Shown here: positions 32,001-43,120 of the stretch, one piece after another
Position numbering within the stretch: the stretch's first letter is position 1
How the letters are laid out: every line of letters begins with the position of its first letter
Source of the DNA: Lolium rigidum
Taxonomy: Eukaryota > Streptophyta > Magnoliopsida > Poales > Poaceae
Assembly: GCF_022539505.1 (NCBI RefSeq)
Contig: NC_061510.1
Location: forward strand, 94,690,292-94,754,291
Direction: 5' to 3'
DNA: 64,000 bases
Made by a program: the position numbers and the translations under genes
The notes under the pieces: generated by a model
Seen by the model: the letters and a program-made list of their open reading frames with translations, nothing else
What the model was told of the DNA's origin: nothing
The model's database searches: none

Positions 32001-35000
32001 TTCTCGGGATGAGGTGTCTATGCTGAAGTATTACTCTTATTATTTTCATTATCGGCGGAACGAACCTAATCCTTATACATGTTGCGCCCGCCTTAGTCAG
32101 CAAATTATTGTGAATGCTTACTCTTGTGTGGAAGCAAGCAGACTGGCTTATCATTTTTGGAATCAAGAGGCTCTTCGGTCTGAGACATATCAAGGCATTA
32201 CTGATGCTGTTGGTGAAGGTAATTCGGCCGGGAAAAACTTGGGTGTCCAAGTACATACTCTATTCAAGCTTCACTCGGTGGCCCTCGGTATATGGTTCAA
32301 AATTATCATGATGGTATGGCTATTACTCAGGTCCATGGTGCTCCTGACCTTTTTATTACTTTTACATGTAATCCTAAATGGCAAGAGATAAGTGATGCCT
32401 TGGCGATGGAGCCACATCAGTGTGCATCAGATCGACCTGATATTGTTACAAGAGTTTTCCATATGAAGTACAACGAATTTCTTGCTGAGGTTAAGAGTGG
32501 TGAACTGTTTGGCCCTATCAAAGCATGTAAGTGTAATTCACTTCTTTGTCTTTTTGTATTTTTTAGGTCCAATCCTATGTCGTGCATGTTCCATGGATCT
32601 TGTTGTTGTTCTTTCTGTTTTCTAGGTAGCACTCGCACTATAGTTGTCCTAGATTATTTCTATAGAAAAAGGAACCTATCTATCCATTCAGCTAATTGGA
32701 TGTTTTGGTCACATTGCATGCTAGAGGGCGCGGCCAGAGAGATTGACATTGTCTGGTGATTTAAATAGACTGATTGAGGAAAATATTGTTATGTTTTACT
32801 CCTTTTCTTTTTCTTGTATGTTCTTACATTTTATAATAACATACCACTGCTTACATCCATATTGCTTATGTACATTGCCACCTTCATGATCTAAGTTATT
32901 TCATTTCTGCTACTCACCATCATCATACATATTTATTCTTTTGACCATGCCTGTTAGTCCCAGTCCAACAACACTCTTCCGCTGCTCAATTTTCTAAACC
33001 ATTAAATATTTGCTCAAAATCATATAAAATTCTATGCATATACTTGGAATATAGATTTGTTTCATTTTCTGAAAATTTGGTAACAACTACATATACACAA
33101 AATTCCATTATATCTAACTGTGTATTCTAAGTTACCAGTTGTCTTGATTCTTCAGTTCTGTTCTCTCATTGCTATGGTATCTTGTGTATTTTCTTTGGTC
33201 TCTTCTTTATTTCATCTGCTGTTAGTGCAATATCTTCTAATTTTTTTTTCTCATACTCCTTTGTATTGCAGATCTTTATGTTGTTGAGTTTCGGAAAAGA
33301 GGTTTACCGCATACACATACTCTTATATGGCTAAAAAGGAATACGAAAGAACCATCGTCCGCACTGATTGATAGTTTTGTATGTGCTGAGCTTCCTGATC
33401 CAGAAAAGGATCCGTTAGGTTATGTTCTTGTGGATGAGTTTATGGTACACGGCCCTTGTGGTAGTCTTAATGTAAATTGTCCCTGTATGAAAGAAGGAAT
33501 TTGTTCAAAACGTTTCCCTAAGGCTTATAATGATGAGACTTTGGTAGATGACAAAGGGTTCCCAGTTTATCATCGCCGTGACGACGGTCGTTTTGTTCTC
33601 AGAAACAAGGGAACTGTTAAGCTTACCAACAAATGGGTTGTTCCGTACAATTTAGGTCTATTGAAGAGATTTCAGGCTCATATAAATGTTGAGTGGTGTA
33701 ATAAAACAAATTTGCTCAAGTATTTGTTCAAATATGTTACAAAGGGTCCTGATGTGGCCCATGTCCGTTTCCAGGCTGCAGCCGTTGCAGCATCGGCTAA
33801 TGGGTCTACTTTGCCTCTTGGTCGCAATGAGATCGAAGAGTATATTAAGTGCAGGTTGTTTATCTATTCTCTTTTTTTTTAGTTGTTACTGTTTTCCTTT
33901 TCTTGTTTTTTTGTTTCTTCTCTCTTTGTTTATTATAATACTTGTATGCATTATGTTCTTCTCTTTTGTTTTTTCTAGATATATTTCTGCGTGCGAAGCA
34001 TGCTGGCGTATGTGTTTCTTATGATATACATAGTCGTCAACCTTCCGTTGAGCGCCTTGTTGTGCATTTGCACTGGAATGAATCGAGTTATTTTCCATGA
34101 GAACCAGCCACTTGCATCTTTGGTCGACAGGTCTTTATTCCATAAAACCATGTTGACCGAGTGGTTTGTTGCCAATGAAAACTATCCTGAAGCTAGAGAT
34201 CTGACATACTTGGACTTTCCTACTGGTTGGGTATGGAATGCTTCTCAAAAGGTTTGGACTAAGAGAAGGCAAAAGAGGAAGATTGCAACCAGGATTGGTA
34301 GGATCTATCATGTTCACCCGAGCATCGGTGAATTGTTTTTCCTTCGTATGTTATTATTGGTAGCTACTGGTGCCACCTGTTTTGAAGATCTCCGGCGGTA
34401 CAATGGTATTTTGTACAGCAGTTTTAAAGCAGCATGTCAGGCTCGAGGATTGGTTGGTGATGATAATGAATGGTTTAACTTATTCGAGGAAGCTATTGTA
34501 TGGGCTACTCCATTTCAGCTAAGGCATCTATTTATAACGAGTTATACTATATTGCGAAGTTATTAATGGTGATAAAATATTTGATCGGTACTGGCACAGT
34601 ATGGGTGAAGATATATCCTATAGAATTTCTACTTCATTCCCTGGTTATGTTGTGCCAGATGTTCATATCCAGGATGAGTTGCTTAAAGAGTTATCTGCTA
34701 TGTTTGCAAGAAATGGATCTTCTCTTGCTTCTTTCAACATATCTTCACGTCCTATACCAGCAGATGGTGGACCTTATAATAGATTGATTGCTGAAGAAAC
34801 TTATTATGATTTTGAAGAATTAACTGTGCAAGGAGAAGCTATGCGCCAGAATTTGAATGCTGACAAGAGTTTGATATCCAGTCAAATTATGTTTTCCATA
34901 GACACCAATACACCTAAAGTATATTTTGTTTCTGGTCATGGTGGAACAGGAAAAACTTTCTTGTGGAATTGCATTGTCAGTGTCCTTAGATCCGAGCGCC

Positions 35001-36318
35001 GAATTGTCCTGGTCTGTTGCCTCATCCGGAGTTGCTTCTCTTACGCTTCCTAATGGTAGAACTGCTCATTCGCGCTTCAGGATTCCGCTAAATGCTAATG
35101 ACAAATCTCAGTGTAGTATTTCTAGAGGCTCTACTATGGCTGCACTTCTTCAAGAAACAAGTTTGATCCTTTGGGATGAAGCTCCGATGACAAGCCGTTA
35201 TTGCTTTGAAGCTCTTGATCGTACCTTAAGAGATGTTCTCTCCGCAGATGATTCTGCGAAGTCTGCTCTTCCATTTGGTGGGAAAAGCTGTTATATTTGG
35301 TGGTGATTTCAGGCAAGTTCTCCCTGTAATTGAAGGTGGTTCAAGGAATGAAATCATTGATGCTTCTCTTATTGCATCACCCTTATGGTGGCATGTTACT
35401 GTGTTGAGGTTAAAAGAAAACATGCGTCTTAAGCGGCGCGACATATCGCCTTCTGAGTGTAAGAAACTATCTCTGTTTGCCCAGTGGATTTTGGATGTTG
35501 GTAATGGTGATGTTCCAGGGAGTACAAGAGATGGAGAGGATTCTGGTTCATGGATAACAATTCCTGAAGACCTTCTGCTCTTGCCATCTTCTTCTAATAT
35601 GGACGCAGCTATACGAGAGTGTATATGAGTCCTTCTTCTTCAACTATTCTTCGGCTGATTATCTTGCACACCGTTCTATTTTATGCCCAATAAACATTGT
35701 GGTTGATGAAATCAATGACTCTGTTTTCCAGCGTGTACCTGGTTGTGCTAGAAGATATCTGAGTTCCGATTCTATATCTAAATCAACCGATCATGCTTTT
35801 GATGCGGAACTATTGTATCCTCCCGAATTTCTTCATTCGTTACTATCAACAATTTTCCTCACCATGATCTTGATCTTAAAGTTGGTGTTCCTGTGATGCT
35901 TTTGAGGAACATTAATCGGTCATTGGGGTTATGTAATGGTACACGTCTACTGGTTACTCGGCTTGGTGAACGAGTGCTCGAAGGAGAAATAATTACTGGT
36001 TCACACAAAGGTGCCCGTGTGTGCATTCCAAGAATTATTCTTAATTCAATCGATTCAAAATGGCCATTCACACTACGCCGCTGCCAGTTCCCAGTACGAT
36101 TATGTTACAGTATGACAAACAACAAAAGTCAGGGGCAGACACTTTCTAAGGTCTGTGTTTATCTCCGCAATCCTGTGTTCTCGCATGGTCAACTCTATGT
36201 AGCATTATCTCACGTCACGTCTCGAGTTGGTCTTAAGCTTCTTATTGAAGATGAAAATGGTGTTCCGTGTAACAAAACCAAGAACATAGTTTATACAGAA
36301 GTTCTAAAAAACCCGTAG
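29052..36318 (+). pseudogene. Helitron Rep/PIF1-type helicase, copy A
   Basis: Multi-exon gene. Exons in order: a Ser/Gly-rich start; small exons near 29502-29590, 29685-29960 and 30843-30892; a Cys motif exon (FTCEKCGAPFW) from 30979; the Helitron helicase-like N region to 32526; the Rep endonuclease from 33272, with HUH-type PHTHTLIWL and paired tyrosines in KYLFKYVTKG (33721 and 33733); then the PIF1 helicase with Walker A GHGGTGKT (34934-34957), Walker B-like LILWDEAP and a C-terminal NNKSQGQTL...YVALSHV. Introns 32527-33271 and 33855-33978 have GT/AG ends. A TAG at 31540-31542 and a one-base shift near 34010 break it in both copies; many further shifts occur only in copy A at CAG/CTG sites. 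Function: rolling-circle transposition. Confidence 0.85.
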
Positions 36319-38899
36319 TCCATTGGTCTACAACGGGTATTATTTTACTCTTGCATTTTGTTCTTTTGGTCATCTGAATATTGTCCTCTATCGTTCTTAC
36401 TTCTTTTTTGTACACTTAGATGGTGTGGTCCTTTCTTATTTTACGGATCTCTCGCTTGGACTGCGAGTCGATGCAAGTAGTGTACCTGAATTACATGGAC
36501 CTTTTCTACTTGGTACAACTATCTTTCGCTTTTGGTTACTCACTACTTATTTATTGTATTTGGTCTCTTGGTGTGTGTCAAAGCGACATGGTCTTTTTCT
36601 ATCTTGCGGGTGTTCTGCTACGCTACGCTGTGCTCGGTGCAACCATGTTATGTCAATTGCATCAGCTTCTTCTACCGATGTTGTCATCTTTATATATGTT
36701 ATTTGTGTCATCTTATCTGTTGCTTAGCTTCGTAGTTTACTTGTATCGGAGATGCTTTCTGCGTGCCTTCTTGTATGATCTGTTTTCTACGCTATCGTGT
36801 ATCCACTTTGTCTTTGTCTATTGCAAAGCAGGGCAAGGTAACCGAGCTTTTGTATATGCATCTTCTGAAACCTTCTTCTAAGTATACTTGCACACGTCTC
36901 CTCTTTATTGAGGGGTATATTTGTTTGTTTCACCGATGTTTGATTTGATTATACACACGTAAATACATCCGTGTTTGTATGTCACCTATGGAAATCATTA
37001 TGGGTGTAAGAGGAGGATTAATTTTTGTCGCCAGATTTGTTTGGACGTCGCTGCCGTCACTTTTGCCGATGACGTGCCCTTTTGTCGGCTGCTGTTATCA
37101 ATGCTGCGCCGTGTCATTACCTTTAGGGTTAGCAATAGACGGAGAGGGAGGGTTTGCTTGTGCTCCGGTTACACGATCATCCGGAAGCACTAGCATCAGT
37201 GCTGCCTTCTGCTATCACGTCTCAGGCCAGCATGGGAGTTCGTGGTTTTGTTGTCGTTGCCTCAGCATTTGTTGGTCTCTCTTGATGTCATAATCGTCTC
37301 GCTTTGCGTCGGGGAACTGTCTTTGGTCAACATTATTGTCGTCGGAGGCATAGTGTCATACCGTTTACGGGCACTGTGGATGAACGGATGGGGAGGCTTT
37401 CTTCTTCTGCTGCAGAGTGATCGGATGGAGAGGCTTGGTTTTTGCGCATCGCCCGGAATGCTTGGGCCAACAATAGTCGGAGGGTAAGGTGAGATCTCTC
37501 TCAGAGTCATCTTTATGGTACTGTCGCTGAAGTGTTTGCACATTGTCTACATGTTCCTCTCAAAGTCAGCGCCTCCGTGCATTCTGCCAAGATTACGATC
37601 CTCGGCCGCCGCCCCCATCAAATTTGTGACTCCTTGGAAGAAAGCCACCGTCATCACGACCTCTCGCCACCGTCTCTCAAGCGTTCAGGGCTCTTTGCTC
37701 AGCTCATCCTTCGGCCAGTGCCATCGTCAAGGGCGACGTATAGAACGAGGAGGCTCGATTCCGGCGCCCTCGAGGTCACTGCTCGACGAGTCTTGCGCCA
37801 AGAGCGACGCCACTTAGCCTTCCGGAGATCCCCACCGAGCTCATCACTGTTGCGTCTTGAGGCAATGTCGTAGATGTTGCCTCTTGGGCGGATAACGGAT
37901 GGAGCGGGGGCCCGGTCTCGGTGCTTGTTGTCCAATTGTCTCTAGACAACCCTCGAGTTCATTACCGTTGCGTATTGCCCATAACACGAAAAAAACCTCT
38001 TGACCCCTCCCCTATTACTTTAGCCTTTCCCTTCCTCCTTGGAAAGAAGGTACCGTTGGTGCGACCTCCGGCCGCCTCCTCGCAACCATTTGGAGGTCCT
38101 CACCGATGTCATCCTTCACCCGACATCGTCGTTGAAAACGAGCTCTACCACCACTTTTGGTTGACGACGACCCCGCTCTCAGCTTCAGTCTTCGCTCGCC
38201 TCTTTGAAAGGAAGGCGACGTCGTTTCGGAGAGCTCCGCCGAGGTCATCGCTTCTGTGCCTTATGTGAAGGCAGTACCCTTTGTCCAGCGTCATTGTCGA
38301 GAGTGAGTTGTGCTGCCACTTTTTGCTAGCTTTATCTTTTGTCTTAGCTTAAGCCTTCAATCGACTCCTTGCAGGTCATCGTCACCGCACATTTACCACG
38401 CCGTGACGTTACCCCTTAGAACATCGACTGATGGAGGAGGGGCCTTGTTTTCGGTGTCGCCTCCCATCCGTCCGAAGATCGCTCTTCAAGTCATCGACGT
38501 ACAAATATCTCCCCCGATATCATCGCTGCCACAACTTGCAACAAATGGAGCAAAAGGACCAGTACCGATGTGAAGTCCTCCACGGCCCGTGACCGCCGCT
38601 CCATCATAATTTTAGTAGTTATACACTATAGTGTTCTTTTTCCTATATATAAGAACCGTCCTATTGGTCTGATGTTGCGCCTTTTATATTGCAAAAGAAA
38701 ATATGCTTCATACATTTTCGTATGACAAAGATTGTGAAAGGCCCAAACTAGTCGGCCCAATTAAGATTTAGTGCATAAGCCCGACCACGACCATATAAAC
38801 TTCTCTATCGATATTCTCCGTGCACACGTGTTGCCTCATCGTTATTTAGGTTACACGTGCAGGGCCGCCGCTTATACGTGTTCGTTTCTCCTCTCTGCA
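36319..38899. other. Helitron interior without a recognised gene
   Basis: T-rich sequence to about 37000, then GC-moderate sequence with a loosely recurring GGTCATCGCTG-like motif between 37770 and 38530. Frames here show no domain. Not covered by copy B within the window. Confidence 0.45.
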
Positions 38900-38906
38900 T
38901 ATAAAA
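38900..38906 (+). promoter_or_regulatory. TATA box upstream of the RPA-like exon
   Basis: TATAAAA in the context CTGCATATAAAATCAAC, 162 bases before the ATG at 39062, followed by a CT-rich leader. Confidence 0.5.
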
Positions 38907-39061
38907 TCAACTCTCTCTGGTTCTCTGGTTCTTCGTTCCCCAGTTTCTCCCCAAGGTTTCTCTCTATCTCTTGGATTTCTCCTATTTTTTTTTTGGGTTC
39001 AGCTTATTTATACTGACTCTTTTCCTCGCAATTCTTCCTATTTTTCTCACATCAGACACAC

Positions 39062-39202
39062 ATGGAGTGCACGGCGCTGAAGGATCTTTCTCGGAACTCC
39101 TATCGATGGAAGATCATGGTGAGGGTTGCGAGGATCTGGGAGTTCAGAAGCTCAGATCGGTCTACTCTGTTCTCACTGGAGTTTGTCGTTGTTGACCAGC
39201 AG
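39062..39202 (+). CDS. RPA-like protein, first exon (partial gene)
   Basis: ATG followed by 47 codons, MECTALKDLSRNSYRWKIMV at the start and LFSLEFVVVDQQ at the end, then a splice donor (CAG|GTATCC). The W-K-I-x-V-R-V...FSLEFVVVD pattern is that of the first OB-fold strands of the replication protein A / DUF223 domain found in plant Helitron-encoded RPA-like proteins. These bind single-stranded DNA and are thought to assist transposition. A possible acceptor (CTGCAG|TTTGGAA) lies just before the N gap at 39315, so the rest of the gene is missing. Together with the Rep/helicase upstream it supports one Helitron spanning both. Confidence 0.65.
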
Positions 39203-39314
39203 GTATCCTCTCTTTTCTTTTTTTCATTTTTCGTCTTCATTCTTTTCTGCATCTCCGATACATTACATTGATATGCATCTTCGATGCATTATGTTGATCG
39301 GCTGCAGTTTGGAA

Positions 39315-39414
39315 NNNNNNNNNNNNNNNNNNNNNNNNNNNNNNNNNNNNNNNNNNNNNNNNNNNNNNNNNNNNNNNNNNNNNNNNNNNNNNNNNNNNNN
39401 NNNNNNNNNNNNNN
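39315..39414. other. Assembly gap (100 N)
   Basis: Exactly 100 N, the conventional filler for a gap of unknown size between scaffolded contigs. Open frames read through it are meaningless. Confidence 0.99.
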
Positions 39415-39699
39415 GATCGTTGGAAGATCCGATCAACCATTTCACCATTTCCAATCGGGCACGCGCGGTTGCCGCCATGCCGAGGAAGCGTCCATCGATC
39501 ACCTCACGTCGACTTCTTGTCCCACTCGTATTGCAACAGCAATTGCTGCTCGAAAATATGAAACCAGATTCACTCACAGGAGCGAAATGTACAAAACTAT
39601 TCAAGATTCAACTCACCCCATATTCACAAATCGATCAAATGCAACAAGTTCTGTTTTTTTACCACACAAATAAAATCCACCGTCGTATCTTTTTTTAAA

Positions 39700-40953
39700 C
39701 TATAGTACTCTGCTGCTCTTGCAGTTCTTCACTGCATCCGTAACACCGCCGTTCAGATCGCTACAGGCGCTCCCCAGCCCCACACCGCCATTGGCGCTGC
39801 TCCCGCCATCCCTGTGGCTGCCGGTGCGGCCGTTGTTGTAGAAGCACACGACCTTGCACTTGACCACGCCGGCGCCGGCGACGTACACGTGGAACCCCGG
39901 CGCCACCATCATCTTGACGCTGACGGGCTCGAGCCGCCCGGCGCGGGCGGCCGCGGCGTCCTCCATGAACCGCGAGTCGAAGCGCGCGCCGCGGTCGACG
40001 CGCACGACGGGGAGCGGCGGGTGCACGGAGCGCGCGAGGAGGCGCACCCCCCACACGCCCTTGGCGGCCAGGAAGAAGGCCTGCAGCAGCGGCTCCGGCC
40101 AGGGCCGCGCGCGCGCCCAGCCGAGCGAGGACACCACCTCGCTCATCTTGGCGTCGCAGAACCGGCTGAGCCCCTCGCTGTAGTGCTTGGTGCCGCGCAC
40201 GAGCACCTCCTCCCAGGTGAGCGCCGCCACGGCGTGGTAGGCCGCCAGGTTGGCCTCGCAGCGGCCCGCCGGGTCCGCGGTGTGCACGTCGCCGTCGGTG
40301 TCCAGCTCGAAGTCGGCGTGGAAGGCGCGGTTGAGGTAGCTCTCGAGGCTGGGGCCGGGGCTGGCGGCGCTTCGAAGGTGGGTTGAGAGCGCGCGCGTGA
40401 GGCTCCGCACGGTGGCGCGCGCCGTGGAGACGGCGCGGAGGAAGGCGTCCACGGGGAAGGCGGCCGCGGCGGCGGGAGTGGGGAGCACGCGCGCCTCCAG
40501 CCGCGCGAGCTTCAGCTCCAGCTCCGCCAGCGAGTGCCGCAGCCGCGCGGTTTCCACCACCGCGTCGTCCCGCGTCCGCGTGGCCGCGTCCAGCCGCCGC
40601 GAGAGGTCGGCGGCGGCCAGGCGCCACTGCTCGCCGCCGTCCGAGGCCGAGGTCGCCGTCGTCGACGGCGACGAGCGCGGGGTGGAGCGGCGGGTGAGGG
40701 ACACGAAGAGCGAGCGGATGACGGCCCCCGGCGACGCCGGCGCCACGGCGCGCTGCTTGAAGCGGCAGTCGGAGCAGGACACCGCCGCGACGTACGCCGT
40801 GTCGGCCGCGCCGCCCTCGCTCCGCCCGCGCCGCGGCGTCTTCTTGCCGTGGCTGTGCAGCGGCGTCGCGGCGTGCGCGTACTTCTGGTCCACCTTCTCC
40901 GAGGCCGTCGTCGTGGCGTGCTGCTGCTTCGTGTCGGACAGCTGCGCATGCAT
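39700..40953 (-). CDS. IRK-interacting protein / GIL1-like protein, copy B
   Basis: Same 417-codon length, start and stop as the gene at 11538-12791, with the same coiled-coil and C-terminal GIL1/IRKI-family segments. I count about 23 base differences, all between the stop and about codon 120 (39700-40594). Only two change the protein: Glu to Val in DDAVVETARL and Asn to Lys near the C-terminus. The remaining N-terminal third and the upstream region are identical to copy A. Silent C/G changes at third positions are a sign of real divergence under selection, not random error. Both copies look functional. Confidence 0.8.
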   Translation of the reverse strand: MHAQLSDTKQQHATTTASEKVDQKYAHAATPLHSHGKKTPRRGRSEGGAADTAYVAAVSCSDCRFKQRAVAPASPGAVIRSLFVSLTRRSTPRSSPSTTATSASDGGEQWRLAAADLSRRLDAATRTRDDAVVETARLRHSLAELELKLARLEARVLPTPAAAAAFPVDAFLRAVSTARATVRSLTRALSTHLRSAASPGPSLESYLNRAFHADFELDTDGDVHTADPAGRCEANLAAYHAVAALTWEEVLVRGTKHYSEGLSRFCDAKMSEVVSSLGWARARPWPEPLLQAFFLAAKGVWGVRLLARSVHPPLPVVRVDRGARFDSRFMEDAAAARAGRLEPVSVKMMVAPGFHVYVAGAGVVKCKVVCFYNNGRTGSHRDGGSSANGGVGLGSACSDLNGGVTDAVKNCKSSRVL

Positions 40954-41654
40954 TGCGGCTCAGGACTAGGCAAGCGGCGGCGAGGTCAGAGAACAGGGAC
41001 ACATCGGAGGTGACTCAATTACCGCGGAGGTGAAGGTTGGTGAAGGGGACGGAGACGACACCATTGCAACGGAACCGAGCTGCCGCTGGTGATCCACGAC
41101 GAACGACGACCTTTTGGTTGGGATTAGCGGTGGTCGGACGCTAGTGCTACCTCGGGTACCTTTTGCCTTGCGATGGTGGCGGCTGGCGAGGCGATAGTGC
41201 TGCGGTGAGCGCAGTGCGGTGTTGGTTGCCTGCCGCTGTAGTCTGTAGCCTGTACTCGTACGTGTGACGACGTGTTTTTTCGCAGTCTACTTCACGGGGA
41301 CGAGAGGCGGAGGCAGGACGAGACGACGCGCGACATGAATGCCGGTCAGTTTGGGTCGTTGGTGCGTTTAATGCCCCGCCCTGGACCATCGTCGTCTCTC
41401 TCCCTTCTTCCCTCTCGAGATTTATCTTCTTCTGCTCTCAGATTTCCATTTGTGACCTTGCGAAGGGACTTCATCCCCCTTGCTCTCCGGCGTCAGAGAA
41501 AGGCTTTGCGTGGCCTTGCCGCATTTGTCACCTTCTCCCGCAGCCGCGATAGTCCGTCGTACTCCACAGATCACCTCGAGGCACAAGGAAGTTAAGAAAA
41601 AGGTGGCCAAATGAACCAGAACTCGAAATTCATGTCGTATAACTGCGGGACTTT
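40954..41654 (-). other. Leader and promoter region, copy B
   Basis: Identical or nearly so to 12792-13492. No TATA box found. Confidence 0.4.
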
Positions 41655-41784
41655 TATTTTTTAGTTTTTTTTTACTCTTTTTTGCTTGTGTGTTTTCGTA
41701 CTGCTATTAGGGTGGGATGTTGTTGCAGAGACTAAATGTAATTAGTATCTTTTGATATTAATATATTCCCTTTATCTAAAAAAT
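41655..41784 (+). mobile_element. LINE-like 3' tail, copy B
   Basis: As 13493-13622. Here the sequence reads GTTGCAGAGACTAAATG, where copy A has GTTGCGGACTAAATG, so this version is closer to the usual LINE tail. Confidence 0.5.
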
Positions 41785-42289
41785 AACTCCCACTGACTAA
41801 GATGGTCCACATGTCATAATTGTCCTCTACATCCGAACATGCACCCTCGATCGCGATGAAAATGGCGCACGAGCATGCTCATCTACCTCATTTTCTATTC
41901 CCCTCCGCCTCCTCAAAATCTCGGCCATGTTAACCAAGGGAACATGTATGTGTTCCGCCTCATTTTCGTGCGTCGTCTCGCAGCGATCATCCTAGAGCTC
42001 AACGAGGTGGTGCGCCTGCACATCGTAAGGGGAGCCAGGGGCCCTGTGGACCGGATGGCCAGTTTAGGCTCATCTACCCCATGGGTGGTGCAGGGCGGTC
42101 CGCCTTGGCGCTATAGGGGATGGCGCAAGGGCGCAGGGTGCGTCGAGGTAGCACAAGTAGTGGCAGCAAGGGTAGCGCAGGGGCAGTCCCCTTGGCAGGG
42201 AAGTGGCATATGCGACACTACTCCTTGCCATGTATCCTGCGTCGCCAGTCGCTTGGGGTGTTGTCTTCAACGGAGCGGTGGCGGCCGTC
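41785..42289. other. Intergenic DNA, copy B
   Basis: Same as 13623-14127; nothing recognised. Confidence 0.4.
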
Positions 42290-42297
42290 ACCAAACG

Positions 42298-42482
42298 CAG
42301 GGACGCAGCTAGGGGGTGCCAGCTGGGGACATTGTCCCCCTATGCTGGAAATTTTGCTAAAAGATCCACCAAAATATATGTGCATTTCTCCCTAAATATT
42401 TGAATATTTGCTTATCTGGCCCCTCCAAAAAAAGTTTTGTTCCATTGACCTCCTCCAAGTAACATTCCTGGCTCCGTCCCTA
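42298..42482. mobile_element. Short hAT-type MITE, copy B
   Basis: Counterpart of 14136-14317 with the same ACCAAACG duplication (42290-42297, 42483-42490). The shared insertion point shows that the insertion predates any duplication. Confidence 0.8.
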
Positions 42483-42737
42483 ACCAAACGTGGCTGAATC
42501 GAGACAAACTGATGAGGAAGATTGGGAAAGAGGGTCTTACAAGTAGGGTCTACATGTTAGTGACATGAGTGTTTAATCCTGGTCGGGATCTTCACACTCC
42601 CGGTGTAACGAACATGCCTAAGGTTTAATTTAGACCGGGATTGCATTTTTTGGGTACAAGTGACAAGGATTTCAAGTTCAGGTTCATTAAGGCCAACCTC
42701 TTCAAGTTAAGTGTTTACGAGTGACAATGGATTAACT

Positions 42738-43120
42738 TGTCAATACCTACGGATTATAGACTTAGGGTTTCGTAAGAAGTAGAGGCTAAGTAGATCTCGA
42801 AGGTTTCCGCCGACGGAAGCGCTCGACTAAAGTTACGGTGGTTCTGTTGACAATAGATTCGATCCTTTTCTCTTCCCTCGACTCCCCTTTATATAGGAGG
42901 TGGAGCCGACGCTTTTCGTGATGTATAAGTTACAAACTACGAGAGACGTATTGGGCCTTTCCTATACTCGCTACATCATTCCTAATACAACTCTATCTTC
43001 CTTATCCGAAGTTCTCTGGGCTTCTGGGCCACCAAAGCTTCGGGTCGTGGGCCTCACGTCTTCTCCAAATTGCCCGGGTACTTTATTCGGCATGCCTATT
43101 CGGCATACCTATGTCAACGA
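42738..43120 (-). mobile_element. LTR-like fragment, copy B
   Basis: Counterpart of 14574-14960 with the same minus-strand TATA motif; limits uncertain. Confidence 0.4.

Larger units (their letters stand above)
11253..35839 (+). repeat. Long direct repeat, copy A
   Basis: The block from GATCGTTGGAAGATCC onward matches 39415-64000 base for base over long stretches, in the same order and orientation, offset about 28.16 kb. Left of 11253 the comparison ends because copy B begins directly at the N gap; right of 35839 it ends because the window does. The true repeat may be longer. Confidence 0.97.
28660..39314 (+). mobile_element. Helitron, copy A, right end lost at the gap
   Basis: Contains a Rep/helicase gene (29052-36318) and the first exon of an RPA-like gene (39062-39202). 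Plant Helitrons typically carry both. The proposed left end is ACTATACTA at 28660-28668, which matches the consensus TCTATACTA at eight of nine positions. The 3' hairpin and CTAG-type end are not seen, presumably beyond the N gap. Confidence 0.7.

Noticed and set aside
39126..39698. 190-codon frame spanning the N gap
   Set aside because: It reads through 100 N and joins unrelated contigs.
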